Notes under the pieces: model-generated
What the model saw: only the letters and a program-made list of their open reading frames with translations
Database searches by the model: none
Told to the model about the DNA's origin: nothing
Translations under genes and position numbers: made by a program
Assembly (NCBI GenBank): GCA_029259775.1
Contig: JAJDEN010000046.1
Span: 20,241-84,240 of the forward strand
Source of the DNA: Planctomycetota bacterium
GTDB taxonomy: Bacteria > Planctomycetota > PLA2 > JAEUHO01
Length of the DNA: 64,000 bases
Direction of reading: 5' to 3'
Shown: positions 1-11,836 of the stretch, one piece after another
How the letters are laid out: each line of letters starts with the position of its first letter
Position numbering within the stretch: position 1 is the first letter of the stretch

Positions 1-2
1 GT

Positions 3-2429
3 GGCGCCAATCGCAACGCGATCGTCGTGAAGGTGACGGACTTCCTCGGACAGGCGATCCCCGGCGCCAAGGTGTTGGCGACCACAGCCCGCTGGGATCT
101 GCATCTCGCCATGGGTCCCGAGGCTGCGGGCATCCCGGGCGTTCGCCACGCGTCGGGCATCACGGACGAAGGCGGCCGCGTGCGCCTCGGCCCGCTCACG
201 CCGGAGGAGTACGCCGTCGTCGCGAGCGCCCCGGGCTATGTCAACGCGGGCGTCAGCAAGCTCGTCGTCGCGGACGGCCGCACACGGCGCGTCGGGATCG
301 TGCTCGTCGAGGGCGTCGCCGTGCGCGGCCGCGTGACGGACGCGGAGGGCGGTCCGATCGACGGCGCCGTCGTCATGGGCATGGCCCAGCCGAGCTTCTA
401 CTCGAGCCTGACCACCCGAACCGGACCCGACGGCACGTTCCTGCTCGACGGCCTCCGCAAGAGCGCCTATTTCATCATCGCGTGGTCCGACGAACACGGC
501 TCCGCGATGGTGCCGGGACAGGCCCCCGGGTCGATCGAGATCAAGCTTCCGGGCACCGGCCTGGTGAAGGGGAAGGCCGTCTGGGAGGACGGCTCACCGG
601 TCACGGCCGGCACCGTCCGCCCGTTCAAGGCCGGCCCGTTCGAGTACGTGTACAGCACGGTGTACAAGATCGGACCGGATGGGACGTTCGAGTTCCGGAT
701 GCCGAAGGGGCTCTACAACTGTCGCGTCCAGACCCCCGATGGGTTCGTCAGCGACGGCACGACCGTGGACGTCGAGGTGGGGACGACAAGCACCGTCGAG
801 GTAAAGGTGCCCAAGAGCGCGGTCGTTCGAGGTGTCGTCATGGACATGGAGGGCCATCACGTCGCGGACGCCGAGGTGTTCGTGATGCAGGGTGGCTTCC
901 CCGAGGCTCCCTCACGCGAGCAGTACGCACGTACGGGCCCCGAGGGCGCATTCGAGGTGACGGGGCTCGCACCCGGCACCGTCGACCTGCATGTGCATCA
1001 CAGCGACTACGCCGACCGCAAGGTCCGCGTGACGCCCGAAGCGGGCACCGAGTCCAAGGAACTCTCGGTCCGCCTGAGCAAGGGTGCGAGCGTCGTGGGG
1101 CGCGTGACGGACGCGGCGGGCCAGGGTGTCGCCGGGGAGCAGGTGAACCTCGCGCTCGGATGGTTCGACGCCCGATCGACGTTCACGGACCCGGACGGAA
1201 GCTACCGGTTCGACGCCGTGGCTGCCGGCACGTTCATGGTCACGACGGGCCCCTTCGAACAAGGCGCGCGCGGCCTGACCAAGTCGGGCATCAAGGTGGG
1301 CGACGACGGCGTGGTCACCGTCGACTTCGAGAACCCGGCGGCGGCCGGCAAGGTCACAGGCCTCGTGTCGCAGGCCGGGAGCCCGGTGCCGGGCTCGACG
1401 ATCACCGCGACGGACGCGCGGGGACCCGAGCGGGCCATCCAGGTCAAGACGGATGAGAACGGCCGCTTCGTCATCGAAGGCATCCAGTTCGGCAGCGTGC
1501 AGATCCAGGCAAAGACGCCGGCGGGACTCACGGGCTCGGCGCGTATCTCCCTCGCGGCGGACGGCGAGGCGCCGGACGTGACCATCGACATCGGCACCGC
1601 GAGCGTCCGCGCCCGCGTCGTGGACCCGACAGGGGAGACGGTTCCGGGTTGCTGGATCAGCCTCGAGCTGGCCGACCCCAAGGACACCGGCTGGGGCCGC
1701 GTGAAGGACAACGGCAACTCCGACACGAACGGCGTCTACGTCTCCAAGAGCGTGCAGCCCAACCGCTACATCCTACGGGTCAATCGCGTCGAGTACGCCG
1801 TGTACGTCAGCCCGCCCTTCGACCTGGCTGAGGGTGAGAACAAGAACCTCGGTGACATCCGACTCTCCGCGGGCGCGGTGCTCAATGGCGTCATCCGCGA
1901 CGACGCGGGAGCGCCCGTCGAGAAGGCCACGGTCTCCCTGCGCGACGCGCAGGGCAACAAGGTCCAGCTCTTCTCCATGTCGACGAGCGGGAGCGACGGC
2001 CGCTACGCGCTGCACAGCGTGGAACCGGGCCACTACACGGTGCAGTTCGAGGCCAAGGGCCACGCCTCCTTCGAGAAGGCCGTCGAGATCACGGCGGCCG
2101 GCGGCAACGTGGACGGCATCCTGACGCGCGGTGCCACGGCGAGCATCCTGGTGGTCGATCAGGGAGGCGCCCCTGTGGCGGACGTCCGGATCCGCCTGTT
2201 CGACAGCAAGGGACGCGAGGTCACGCGCACCATCTCGCTCGCGAACTTCGACACAGGCACGCGGTTCACGGACGCCAAGGGCCGGACGTCGCTGGCCGAC
2301 CTCGCGGCGGGGACGTACACGGTGACGTGCGAGAAGGCTGGCTTCACGACCATCGGCGGCGCCCCCAGCGCGAAGCTGGAGGCGGGCGCCGTCAGCTCGG
2401 TCCGGATCACCGTCGAGGCTTCGCCGTAG
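3..2429 (+). CDS. Carboxypeptidase-regulatory-like repeat array protein, 5'-truncated by the window
   Basis: The reading frame is open from base 3, and the first visible residues already lie inside a repeat, so the real start is upstream of the window. About nine beta-sandwich modules of 80-90 residues follow one another. Each opens with a motif like VRGRVTDAEGGPIDGAVV and closes with a phrase such as DGTFLLDGL or GSYRFDAV. This is the pattern of carboxypeptidase regulatory-like/Cna-B-like domains. No enzyme domain or membrane segment is visible in the part seen. The family is typically extracellular and structural or adhesive; function here is inference. A larger relative with the same architecture lies at 24713-28609. 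The next gene starts 60 bases downstream on the same strand. Confidence 0.85.
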   Translation, partial: GANRNAIVVKVTDFLGQAIPGAKVLATTARWDLHLAMGPEAAGIPGVRHASGITDEGGRVRLGPLTPEEYAVVASAPGYVNAGVSKLVVADGRTRRVGIVLVEGVAVRGRVTDAEGGPIDGAVVMGMAQPSFYSSLTTRTGPDGTFLLDGLRKSAYFIIAWSDEHGSAMVPGQAPGSIEIKLPGTGLVKGKAVWEDGSPVTAGTVRPFKAGPFEYVYSTVYKIGPDGTFEFRMPKGLYNCRVQTPDGFVSDGTTVDVEVGTTSTVEVKVPKSAVVRGVVMDMEGHHVADAEVFVMQGGFPEAPSREQYARTGPEGAFEVTGLAPGTVDLHVHHSDYADRKVRVTPEAGTESKELSVRLSKGASVVGRVTDAAGQGVAGEQVNLALGWFDARSTFTDPDGSYRFDAVAAGTFMVTTGPFEQGARGLTKSGIKVGDDGVVTVDFENPAAAGKVTGLVSQAGSPVPGSTITATDARGPERAIQVKTDENGRFVIEGIQFGSVQIQAKTPAGLTGSARISLAADGEAPDVTIDIGTASVRARVVDPTGETVPGCWISLELADPKDTGWGRVKDNGNSDTNGVYVSKSVQPNRYILRVNRVEYAVYVSPPFDLAEGENKNLGDIRLSAGAVLNGVIRDDAGAPVEKATVSLRDAQGNKVQLFSMSTSGSDGRYALHSVEPGHYTVQFEAKGHASFEKAVEITAAGGNVDGILTRGATASILVVDQGGAPVADVRIRLFDSKGREVTRTISLANFDTGTRFTDAKGRTSLADLAAGTYTVTCEKAGFTTIGGAPSAKLEAGAVSSVRITVEASP

Positions 2430-2489
2430 CGCGATTGCCCCCGCCGGGTCATGTTGCCTCCACCGGGCGGTTGCACGTAGGCTCTGCGC

Positions 2490-3434
2490 GTGGCTGAGCT
2501 GAAGAACAACTTCACCTGGTCCGCTTCGCGGAACGGGACCTTCCAATACTGCAAGCGGCAGTACTGGTGGAACTACTACGGTTCCTGGGGCGGCTGGAAT
2601 CGCGACGCTCCGCGCGAGGCCCGCGAGGCCTACACGCTGAAGAATCTCGCCAACCGCTGGACCTGGCCGGGCACCGTGGTGCACGAGGCCATCGAGGCCG
2701 TGCTCAACGACCTGCATGGCGGTGGATCCCAGCGCGCCCTCGGATTCGACGCGAACGGCATCGACATCGACGCCGAGATCGAGAAGGCCACTCAGCACAT
2801 GCGCGACCAGTGGGTCGAGAGCCGGGCCGGCCACTACCGCATGCGGCCGAAGAAGCGCTTCGGCCTGGTCGAGCACGAGTACGACGTCGTCTTGCCGCGC
2901 GAAGAGTGGAAGGCTGCGAACGCGAAGGTGGCCAACAGCCTGCGCGCCTACTTCTCGTCGGAGCTCTTCGACCGGATCCGCGAATCGGACCCGAGCCAGT
3001 GGCTGCCGATCGAGGTGCTGGATCAGTTCGACTTCGAGGGCACGCCCGTCTGGGCCGTGCTCGACTTCGGATGGAAGACGCCCGACGGCGGCGTCGAGAT
3101 CTTCGACTGGAAGACCGGCGCGGTGAAGCCGGAGGCCAGCAAGCTCCAGCTCGGCTGCTATGCCCTCTACGTCTCGCAGAAGTACGACGTCGCGCCCGAG
3201 AAGGTAACGACGCACCTCATCTACCTCGGCGAGGACCTGAAGGACTTCAGCTTCCGCGTGACCGAGAAGGACCTGCTCGAGACGCGCGGCGACATGCGTG
3301 CTTCCATCGCGGCGATGCGCACGCGCCTCTTCGACAAGGACGACAACACCGCGCGCCGCGACGACTTCGCGATGACGGACGACCTCACCAAGTGCGAGCT
3401 CTGCGCCTACCGCCGCCTCTGCGGCCGCGAGTGA
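2490..3434 (+). CDS. PD-(D/E)XK nuclease, RecB/Cas4-like, with probable iron-sulfur cysteines
   Basis: This 314-residue protein starts with GTG. The N-terminus (SASRNGTFQYCKRQYWW) is the helix typical of RecB-family nucleases. Probable catalytic residues are H65, D192, the D206-W-K208 motif and the Q220/Y224 pair in QLGCYALY. C21, C302, C305 and C311 have the one-plus-three spacing used for a 4Fe-4S cluster in AddB and Cas4 nucleases. No helicase domain is attached, and no cas genes are nearby. It is probably a stand-alone DNA exonuclease or a domain acting in repair. The exact substrate cannot be read from the sequence. The metallo-hydrolase gene starts 23 bases after its stop, suggesting co-transcription. 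Confidence 0.85.
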   Translation: MAELKNNFTWSASRNGTFQYCKRQYWWNYYGSWGGWNRDAPREAREAYTLKNLANRWTWPGTVVHEAIEAVLNDLHGGGSQRALGFDANGIDIDAEIEKATQHMRDQWVESRAGHYRMRPKKRFGLVEHEYDVVLPREEWKAANAKVANSLRAYFSSELFDRIRESDPSQWLPIEVLDQFDFEGTPVWAVLDFGWKTPDGGVEIFDWKTGAVKPEASKLQLGCYALYVSQKYDVAPEKVTTHLIYLGEDLKDFSFRVTEKDLLETRGDMRASIAAMRTRLFDKDDNTARRDDFAMTDDLTKCELCAYRRLCGRE

Positions 3435-3456
3435 GGACCACGATCAGGATGCCGGC

Positions 3457-4224
3457 ATGAAGCTCACCGTCCTCGGATGCTCCGGAAGCGTGACGCCTGA
3501 GGCGGGGACGTGCAGCTTCCTGGTCGGGGAACGCGTCGTGGTGGAGATGGGCTCGGCCGCCTCGGCCCTCACGCTGGAGGCGCAGGCGGGCATCGACGAC
3601 ATCTTCCTCACGCACGCGCATCTGGATCACGTGAAGGATCTCGCGTTCTTCGCGGAGAACGTCTACGCCCTGCGCCGGCGCCCCGTCCGCGTGCACGCCC
3701 AGCCCGAGACGCTGGAGCGGATCGCCGCACACCTGCTCAACGGGGTCATCTGGCCTGACTTCTCACGCCTCCCCACACTCGACAATCCGACGCTGCGCTA
3801 CGCACCGCTTGAACCTGGCTCGTCCGTCGAGGTGCCCGGACTGCGGATCACGCCCATCGAGGTAGAGCACCCGGGCGGCTGCGTCGCCTACCTGCTCGAC
3901 TCCGGCGACGGCATCCTCGTGCTCTCGGGCGACACCGGCCCCACCGAGGCCCTTTGGGATGCGGTCAACGCCGCGGGGGACCGCGTCCGCGGCGTCATCA
4001 TCGAGACGTCGTTCCCCAACCGACTGCGGGACCTGGCCGATATCAGCGGCCACCTCACGCCGGAACTCCTCGGCGGCGAGCTGGAGAAGCTCGAACGCAA
4101 GGATCTCCCGATCTACGTCCATCACATCAAGGCACCCACGCACGCCGAGACGCTCGCCGATCTCGCGACGCTGGCCGACCCGCGCATCCAGGTCCTCGAG
4201 CAGGGCGTGGCGTTGGCGTTCTGA
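3457..4224 (+). CDS. Metallo-beta-lactamase-fold hydrolase resembling class II cAMP phosphodiesterase
   Basis: The protein has 255 residues. THAHLDHVKDL (about residues 51-61) is the metal-binding HxHxDH motif of the metallo-beta-lactamase fold. LSGDTGPT near residue 151 supplies the later aspartate, and HHIKAPTH near residue 225 the C-terminal histidines. The gene order of motifs, the length and the phrase IIETSFPNRL are those of class II 3',5'-cyclic nucleotide phosphodiesterases. The strict class II signature wants G or S two residues after the DHV, where this protein has D, so the substrate is not certain. A CHASE2 adenylate cyclase lies 1.4 kb away, which makes cAMP turnover attractive. 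Another MBL phosphodiesterase activity remains possible. The RsbU-type gene starts 22 bases downstream. Confidence 0.78.
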   Translation: MKLTVLGCSGSVTPEAGTCSFLVGERVVVEMGSAASALTLEAQAGIDDIFLTHAHLDHVKDLAFFAENVYALRRRPVRVHAQPETLERIAAHLLNGVIWPDFSRLPTLDNPTLRYAPLEPGSSVEVPGLRITPIEVEHPGGCVAYLLDSGDGILVLSGDTGPTEALWDAVNAAGDRVRGVIIETSFPNRLRDLADISGHLTPELLGGELEKLERKDLPIYVHHIKAPTHAETLADLATLADPRIQVLEQGVALAF

Positions 4225-4246
4225 TGGTGCCCCGTGGAGCTTGCGC

Positions 4247-5530
4247 ATGAGCGATCCGACGCCGTCCGGGTTCCACCGACTCGAAGACGCACTGTCGCGC
4301 GAGAAGCGCCTGACCGAGGCCAGTTTTGCGCTGCACACGACGCTCGACCTCGACGAGGTCCTGCGGCTCATCCTGGAAGCTGCCTGCGAAGGCGTCGGCG
4401 CCGACCGCGGGACGGTGTTCGTGCTCTCCGACGACGGGACGGAGCTGTGGTCGAAGGTGCTGCGCGGCGAAGAGAGCCTCGAGATCCGCTTGCCGCTGGG
4501 CCGGGGGATCGCCGGCCAGGTCGCCGAGTCGGGCACGACGATCCGCCTGACGGACGCCTACGAGGACGCGCGCTTCGACCGCAGCTGGGACGAGAAGTCG
4601 GGCTACCAGACGCGGCAGTTGCTCTGCCAGCCGATCCGTTCGCGCGACGGCTCCGTCGTCGGCGTCTTCCAACTGCTCAACAAGCGCGCCGGCCTCTTCG
4701 ACGAGAGCGACGAGACCTACCTCGATGCGCTCTCCGTCCACGCCTCGCTCGCGCTCGAGAACGCGCGGCTGCACACGTCCGCGATCGAGAAGGAGCGGCA
4801 GGACCGCGAGATCCTTCTCGTGCAGGAGGTCCAGCGTGCCTACCAACCGGAGAAGGCCGCGCTCACGATCGAGGGCCTGACAGCAGCCGGGCTGAACATC
4901 CTCTGCGAAGACGCGAGCGGGGATTACTACGACTTCATCCCCCTCGAGCGCGGCCGCCACGCGATCGTGGTCGGCGACGTCTCGGGTCACGGTCTCAAGT
5001 CGGCGCTGGTGATGGCGCAGGCCCGCGCCTTCCTGCGCGCCTTCTGCTCGACGCTCCACAGCCTGGATGACGTCGTCAACAGCCTCGATGCCCGTTTGGC
5101 CGAGGATCTCTCGGGCGGCTTGTTCATGAGCCTCTTCATCGCCATCTGCGACCCGGCCACCGGCGACCTCGCGTGGTGCAACGCGGGGCACCCGGCCGCG
5201 CTCCTGCTGCGCGCCGGGGCCAGCGAGCTCGAGCAGCTCGGGCCGACGGGCCGCATCCTGGGTGTGCTGCCCGATCCAAACCACACCTGCGGGACGGCCA
5301 TGGTGCTCGCGCCCGGCGACCAGCTGCTGCTCTACACGGACGGCGCGACCGAGGCGTTCGACGCCGACAGGAAGATGTTCGGGGACGAGCGGCTGCACAG
5401 CCTCTTCCTCGCGTCAGCCGGCGCCGCCCCGGCCGACGTACTGAATCGCATACGCGCAGCCGTGGAAGCGTGGACATCGTCCGAGCACCTCGCCGACGAC
5501 CTCACGTTGGTCTGTGTGCGCAAGACCTAG
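4247..5530 (+). CDS. GAF domain-PP2C (SpoIIE/RsbU-type) serine phosphatase
   Basis: The 427-residue protein starts at the ATG giving MSDPTPSGFHRLEDAL; a longer open frame upstream overlaps the preceding gene in another frame and is not convincing. Residues of about 25-175 form a GAF sensor domain. A short coiled linker (EKERQDREILLVQEVQRAYQP) leads into a PP2C-type phosphatase with the expected acidic motifs ASGDYYDF, VGDVSGHG, YTDGATEA and ADDLTLV. Such proteins dephosphorylate anti-sigma-factor antagonists in partner-switching stress pathways. No anti-sigma or antagonist gene is visible nearby. It is probably cytoplasmic, as no membrane segment is seen, and it is likely co-transcribed with the upstream hydrolase. 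Confidence 0.92.
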   Translation: MSDPTPSGFHRLEDALSREKRLTEASFALHTTLDLDEVLRLILEAACEGVGADRGTVFVLSDDGTELWSKVLRGEESLEIRLPLGRGIAGQVAESGTTIRLTDAYEDARFDRSWDEKSGYQTRQLLCQPIRSRDGSVVGVFQLLNKRAGLFDESDETYLDALSVHASLALENARLHTSAIEKERQDREILLVQEVQRAYQPEKAALTIEGLTAAGLNILCEDASGDYYDFIPLERGRHAIVVGDVSGHGLKSALVMAQARAFLRAFCSTLHSLDDVVNSLDARLAEDLSGGLFMSLFIAICDPATGDLAWCNAGHPAALLLRAGASELEQLGPTGRILGVLPDPNHTCGTAMVLAPGDQLLLYTDGATEAFDADRKMFGDERLHSLFLASAGAAPADVLNRIRAAVEAWTSSEHLADDLTLVCVRKT

Positions 5531-5558
5531 CCGTCGCGACGGTTCGCGCCAGGCGGCT

Positions 5559-5630
5559 TGAAGCACGTTACGTCGCGTGAAGCACGTTACGTCGCGTGAA
5601 GCACGTCACTTCGCGTGAAGCACGGTGACG
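5559..5630. repeat. 19-bp tandem repeat overlapping the 3' end of the cyclase gene
   Basis: The unit TGAAGCACGTTACGTCGCG occurs exactly at 5559-5577 and 5578-5596. It recurs with two changes at 5597-5615 and as a partial copy from 5616. The third copy and the partial copy lie in the last codons of the adenylate cyclase gene. Read on the minus strand, each full copy carries a stop codon: TGA at 5606-5608, TAA at 5587-5589 and TAA at 5568-5570. Because 19 is not a multiple of three, the stops fall in all three frames. Confidence 0.9.
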
Positions 5631-7783
5631 CCGTCCCAGGCCGCGCCGTCCAACGCGTCGAGCACGCCACGGAACCAGGCCACGGGCCCGTCGTCGGGTC
5701 GCAGGCGGTCCGCCTCGGCGAGCGACGCGCGCGCGGCATCGACGTCCCCCTCGCGCGCGGCCGTGAGCGCCGCCTCGAACGCCTCCACGTGGGCCACGAG
5801 GTCCTTCGCCGCGCCATCGCGCTCGGCGAGCAGTTCATAGGCCGGAACCGGCGCCTCGCGGCCGACCACCACGAGCGCGCCGAGACGTTTCACCAGCATC
5901 GTCGCACGCACGGCCTCCCCCGTCGTACCTCCGATGAGGATGGACGCGCCGAAGGCCTTGCCGGCGCCCTCGAGCCGGCTCGCCAGGTTCACGGTGTCGC
6001 CCATGCACGTGTAGTCGAAGCGCTGCTCGCTCCCCATGTTGCCGACGACGGCCTCACCCGAGTTGATGCCGATGCGTACGGTGAACGCGGGCAGCCCCAG
6101 CTCGTCCAGCAAGGGCCGCAAGCGCGGTAGATCCCGCTGCACGCGCAGCGCCGCGTGGCACGCGCGCAGGGTGTGATCGGGCTGCTCGACCGGATCACCA
6201 AAGAACGCCATCACCGCGTCGCCCTCGAACTTATCGACGACGCCGCCCTGCTCCATCACGGCGGCACAGTGCGCCGTGAGATAGCGGTTGAGCAAGCGCA
6301 CCAGCTGCGGCGCTTCAAGCTGCGCCGACATACGCGTGAAGTCTGCCACGTCACTGAAGAGCACGGAAATCGTGCGCGTGCGTCCACCCAGCGCGAGGAG
6401 GGTCGGATCACCTTTCAAGGCCTCGATGATCGAGGGCGCCATGTAGCGCCCGAAGGTCCCCTCGAGCCAGTGGTTGCGGCGTCCCTCGGTGAGGGCTCGG
6501 AGGGCGGACGTGCCCCCCCACGTGAGCACGAGGCCGGCCAGCGGCGTGACCAAGTCGTAGGAAACGCCGCCCCCGAATTGGTGGAACGCCCACCACGCGA
6601 AGACCGCACCGCCCAGGAGCGGCACGAGATGCGGGAGCAACCGGCCACGAGCGAACGAGCCCAGCACGCCCGCGACAAGCGTCAGGAAGTACAGCCACAG
6701 GCGGTCCGAGGAGCGCGGCGCGCGTACACGGCCATCGCCATGCAACAGGTTGTCCAGCGCCGTCGCCTGGAACACGGGACCGTCCATCGTGCCGCCCATC
6801 GGACCGGCCACGACGTCCTTGATGCCCGCGACGTTGATGCCGAGGACCACGATCTTGCCGTCGAGGGCCTGCTTCGCCTCGGGGGGCAGCGCCCCCTCGC
6901 TGTCCTTGCGCAGGGCCCAGTCGATCAGTTGGGAAGCTGCCAGGCGCGCATGCGGGCGCCCGGGCACGTTCACCAAGAACGAACCGTCCGCCATCGTGGC
7001 CAGCGCGGGATCGCTGATCTCGGCGCCACCAAGCAGGCGCAGGGTCGCCATGGGGAGCGAGAGCACCGTGCGCCCACCCCAGCGCCCGAAGGTGTGGCAG
7101 CGCCGCGTCACGCCGTCAGCGTCCGTCGGCACGTTCGAGAAGCCCAGCAGCGCGGCGCCCTCGGCCACGCGACGCACCGGAACCTCGGCCCCGGAACGAC
7201 GCGGGCCGGCGTGGCCTGCTCCGGGCGGATCGCCCCCGAGACGCGTCGCGGCGGCTGCAACACGCGCGGCCACCTCGTACGTGGGCGCATCCGTCAACTC
7301 GAAGGCCACGACGGCGCGGCCGAAAGTCGAAAGCGCCGTGCCGTACTCGGTCGCCCCTTCCGCCTCGATCTCTCGCAGCTGGCGCGCCGCGTCGGGCAGC
7401 TTGTCGCCACCCGGCACGTCATCGGGGCCCGCGCCGCGATCGAGGTGCAGGATGTCCACCAGGAGCGCCCGGGCGCCACCCTCGCGCAGCACGTTCACCA
7501 GGTGGGCGTTGTACTCGAGCGGCCACGGCCACCGCACGCCGAGTTGGCGGTTCACGTCGGCCAGGTCGCTGTCGTGGATCTGCACGATCACGATGCGGGG
7601 ATCGGGATCGCGCCGGTCGGCAAAGTGACGTGTGCGCACGTCGACGAGGCGCAGCTCGAGCGACTCGACGAGATCCGTGCCGCGCAGCAGCGTGAGGGCA
7701 CACGCTGCGGCAGCACCCACCGCCGCGCCAAGAAGCACGCGGCGCGCCGTCGTGAGCGTCGAGAGTCGCGGAATCCTCGCCAT
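5606..7783 (-). CDS. CHASE2-domain class III adenylate cyclase
   Basis: The 725-residue protein has an N-terminal membrane segment. A CHASE2 extracytoplasmic sensor follows at about residues 35-330, with the typical DPRIVIVQIHDSDL opening and a VVLGINVAGIKDV closing. Three transmembrane helices lie at about 345-430, then a class III cyclase catalytic domain. Metal-binding aspartates are in LFSDVADFT and FEGDAVMAFF; VDKFEGD holds the purine-recognising lysine; GDTVNLASRLEG holds the transition-state Asn and Arg. The Lys/Asp pair favours ATP over GTP. A short helical tail follows. The gene is last in a minus-strand group, three bases after the M48 protease gene. Its end lies in a 19-bp tandem repeat. 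It converges on the RsbU-type gene. Confidence 0.92.
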   Translation of the reverse strand: MARIPRLSTLTTARRVLLGAAVGAAAACALTLLRGTDLVESLELRLVDVRTRHFADRRDPDPRIVIVQIHDSDLADVNRQLGVRWPWPLEYNAHLVNVLREGGARALLVDILHLDRGAGPDDVPGGDKLPDAARQLREIEAEGATEYGTALSTFGRAVVAFELTDAPTYEVAARVAAAATRLGGDPPGAGHAGPRRSGAEVPVRRVAEGAALLGFSNVPTDADGVTRRCHTFGRWGGRTVLSLPMATLRLLGGAEISDPALATMADGSFLVNVPGRPHARLAASQLIDWALRKDSEGALPPEAKQALDGKIVVLGINVAGIKDVVAGPMGGTMDGPVFQATALDNLLHGDGRVRAPRSSDRLWLYFLTLVAGVLGSFARGRLLPHLVPLLGGAVFAWWAFHQFGGGVSYDLVTPLAGLVLTWGGTSALRALTEGRRNHWLEGTFGRYMAPSIIEALKGDPTLLALGGRTRTISVLFSDVADFTRMSAQLEAPQLVRLLNRYLTAHCAAVMEQGGVVDKFEGDAVMAFFGDPVEQPDHTLRACHAALRVQRDLPRLRPLLDELGLPAFTVRIGINSGEAVVGNMGSEQRFDYTCMGDTVNLASRLEGAGKAFGASILIGGTTGEAVRATMLVKRLGALVVVGREAPVPAYELLAERDGAAKDLVAHVEAFEAALTAAREGDVDAARASLAEADRLRPDDGPVAWFRGVLDALDGAAWDGVTVLHAK

Positions 7784-7786
7784 GCC

Positions 7787-9328
7787 CTACTTGGGCTGGG
7801 CCGCGGCGCGGTTCAGGGACGTGCGGAAACGCTTGTCGCGCGCCTCCACCAGGGCCGAGCGCGCCTGGAAGGGCTTCAACGCACCGATGACCGGGACCAG
7901 GGCCTGTGCGCGCGCCTGGGGCGACGCATGCGTCGCACCGCGCACATGCCGATGACTGTCGCCACCGAGACGTCGCAGGAGGCTCTGGAGCCCGACGTGG
8001 TCGTACCACACGTCGAACAGCAGCCAGGTGCCTTCCTTGTCCGCGGCGAACTCCAAGCTGCGGCCGTAGCCGTGGTTGATGGCGGTGCCCGACATCTTGT
8101 CGGCCACCTGGCCGAAGAATCGGGTGAGCCCCTGCGCGAAGCTGCTGCCGGTAACGGCGCCGCCAACCCGCGCGAGCCCCTTCACGAAGCTCGGGAACTC
8201 GCGGCTCTGCCGGATCAGCTTCTCACCGTGCTGCTTGGTGATGTGAGCCAGTTCGTGCGCCAAGACGCCGGCGAGCTCCGCCTCGTTCCGACATGCCTGG
8301 ACCGCGCCGCGCGTGAGGAGCACGAAGCCGCCGGGGCCGCTGATGCCGTTGACCTCGTCGCTGTCGAGGACCTCGAAGTGGTAGCCGCCGAAGTTCGCCG
8401 GGATGCGCGAGCTGAGGCGTACGAGCGCTTCGCCGACGAGCCGCACGTAGCGGCGGCGTCCGGCGTCCTTGTCGACGCCATACTGCGCGATGGCCTTGGC
8501 CGCTACCGCACGTCCCAGGTAGTACTCCTGCTGCGGCGTGAACTTCAGCTTGACCTGGGCGGCGTAGTCGGACGCGCTCTCGATCACCGACTCGGTGACG
8601 CGCTGGCCCTTGCTCCCCGCGCCGAGGCGCCGGGCCGCTTCCCCGCCGAGCTTGCCGAGCAATCCGCCGCCCGTCGTGCCGCCGCGCGGCTTCGAGACCT
8701 TGCGAGGCGAGGCCGCGACGCGGCCGGGCCGTGTGAAATCGCGACCGGCGCGGCCCAGGCTGCCGTCGTCGATGAACGTCAAGGCGTCGGCCGGATGCAG
8801 GGCCGCCGTGGCGGCCTCCATCGCGTCCACGAGGCGGTAGGCGCGCTCGAGCCCCTTGCGTGTCGTACGGAAGCGCCTCTCCGTGCCGGCGTCAAGCTGA
8901 CGTCCGGCCGCGCTGACTTCGCTCGCGCTGGTCCCGGTGCTACCCGACGACGTGAGGTGCGGCGGCTTGGGGTTCTTGTTGAGGGCCGACGGCTCGACGG
9001 TTTCCCAAGCGCGGAGCCATCCGGTCTGCGCCTTGCGGCTGCCCGCCGCGACCGTGCGGACCCGAAGCCAGCTCTTGCTGCGCTCCAGCACCTTCATCCG
9101 CGTGCCGTAGGGCAGCGTGGCGACGGCAGCCCCGAGCGAGGAGGCCTTCGCCCGCAGCGCAACACCGCGCTTGCTGAAGGTGAGACGCGTCTGGCCGACC
9201 TTGGCGTCGACGGGGGCCGCGGTCACAGACCCTGCCGTTCCGTTCAGGAGGATGGGCAGGACGAGGGCCAGGACCAGCATGATGAGCAGCGCGGGAACCA
9301 CGGCGCAACCAAGAGCACGGACGAACAT
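7787..9328 (-). CDS. Secreted or membrane-anchored M48 metalloprotease with SH3-like domain
   Basis: The 513-residue form starts at the ATG of MFVRALGCAVVP, which has GGAG six bases upstream; in-frame starts at 9334 and 9388 are possible. An N-terminal hydrophobic segment acts as signal or anchor. A bacterial SH3-type domain (residues about 30-110, VALRAKASSLGAAVATLPYGTRMKV) may bind the cell wall. The C-terminal half is an M48 peptidase: LAHELAHITKQHG carries the HExxH zinc motif, and EFAADKEG supplies the third ligand and neighbouring aspartate. It is related to BepA/YfgC-type proteases in envelope quality control, although the SH3 fusion is different. It lies between the HEAT protein gene and the cyclase gene, probably in one operon. 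Confidence 0.88.
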   Translation of the reverse strand: MFVRALGCAVVPALLIMLVLALVLPILLNGTAGSVTAAPVDAKVGQTRLTFSKRGVALRAKASSLGAAVATLPYGTRMKVLERSKSWLRVRTVAAGSRKAQTGWLRAWETVEPSALNKNPKPPHLTSSGSTGTSASEVSAAGRQLDAGTERRFRTTRKGLERAYRLVDAMEAATAALHPADALTFIDDGSLGRAGRDFTRPGRVAASPRKVSKPRGGTTGGGLLGKLGGEAARRLGAGSKGQRVTESVIESASDYAAQVKLKFTPQQEYYLGRAVAAKAIAQYGVDKDAGRRRYVRLVGEALVRLSSRIPANFGGYHFEVLDSDEVNGISGPGGFVLLTRGAVQACRNEAELAGVLAHELAHITKQHGEKLIRQSREFPSFVKGLARVGGAVTGSSFAQGLTRFFGQVADKMSGTAINHGYGRSLEFAADKEGTWLLFDVWYDHVGLQSLLRRLGGDSHRHVRGATHASPQARAQALVPVIGALKPFQARSALVEARDKRFRTSLNRAAAQPK

Positions 9329-9460
9329 CGGCATCTCCACGTACGGGCAGTCGCGTCCCAGGGTACCGCTGGACGGAGCCGGCGGCATCCGTTCGATTGC
9401 GCCATCGCCCCCCCGCCCCGAGGCGCTGGTGGGCCCCGCCCGATCCGGGCCTACCGAGCC

Positions 9461-11836
<2,376 letters not shown>

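Noticed and set aside
2490..3434. Possible Cas4
   Set aside because: The cysteines and nuclease motif resemble Cas4, but no CRISPR array or other cas gene is in the window; a RecB-like nuclease is the safer call.
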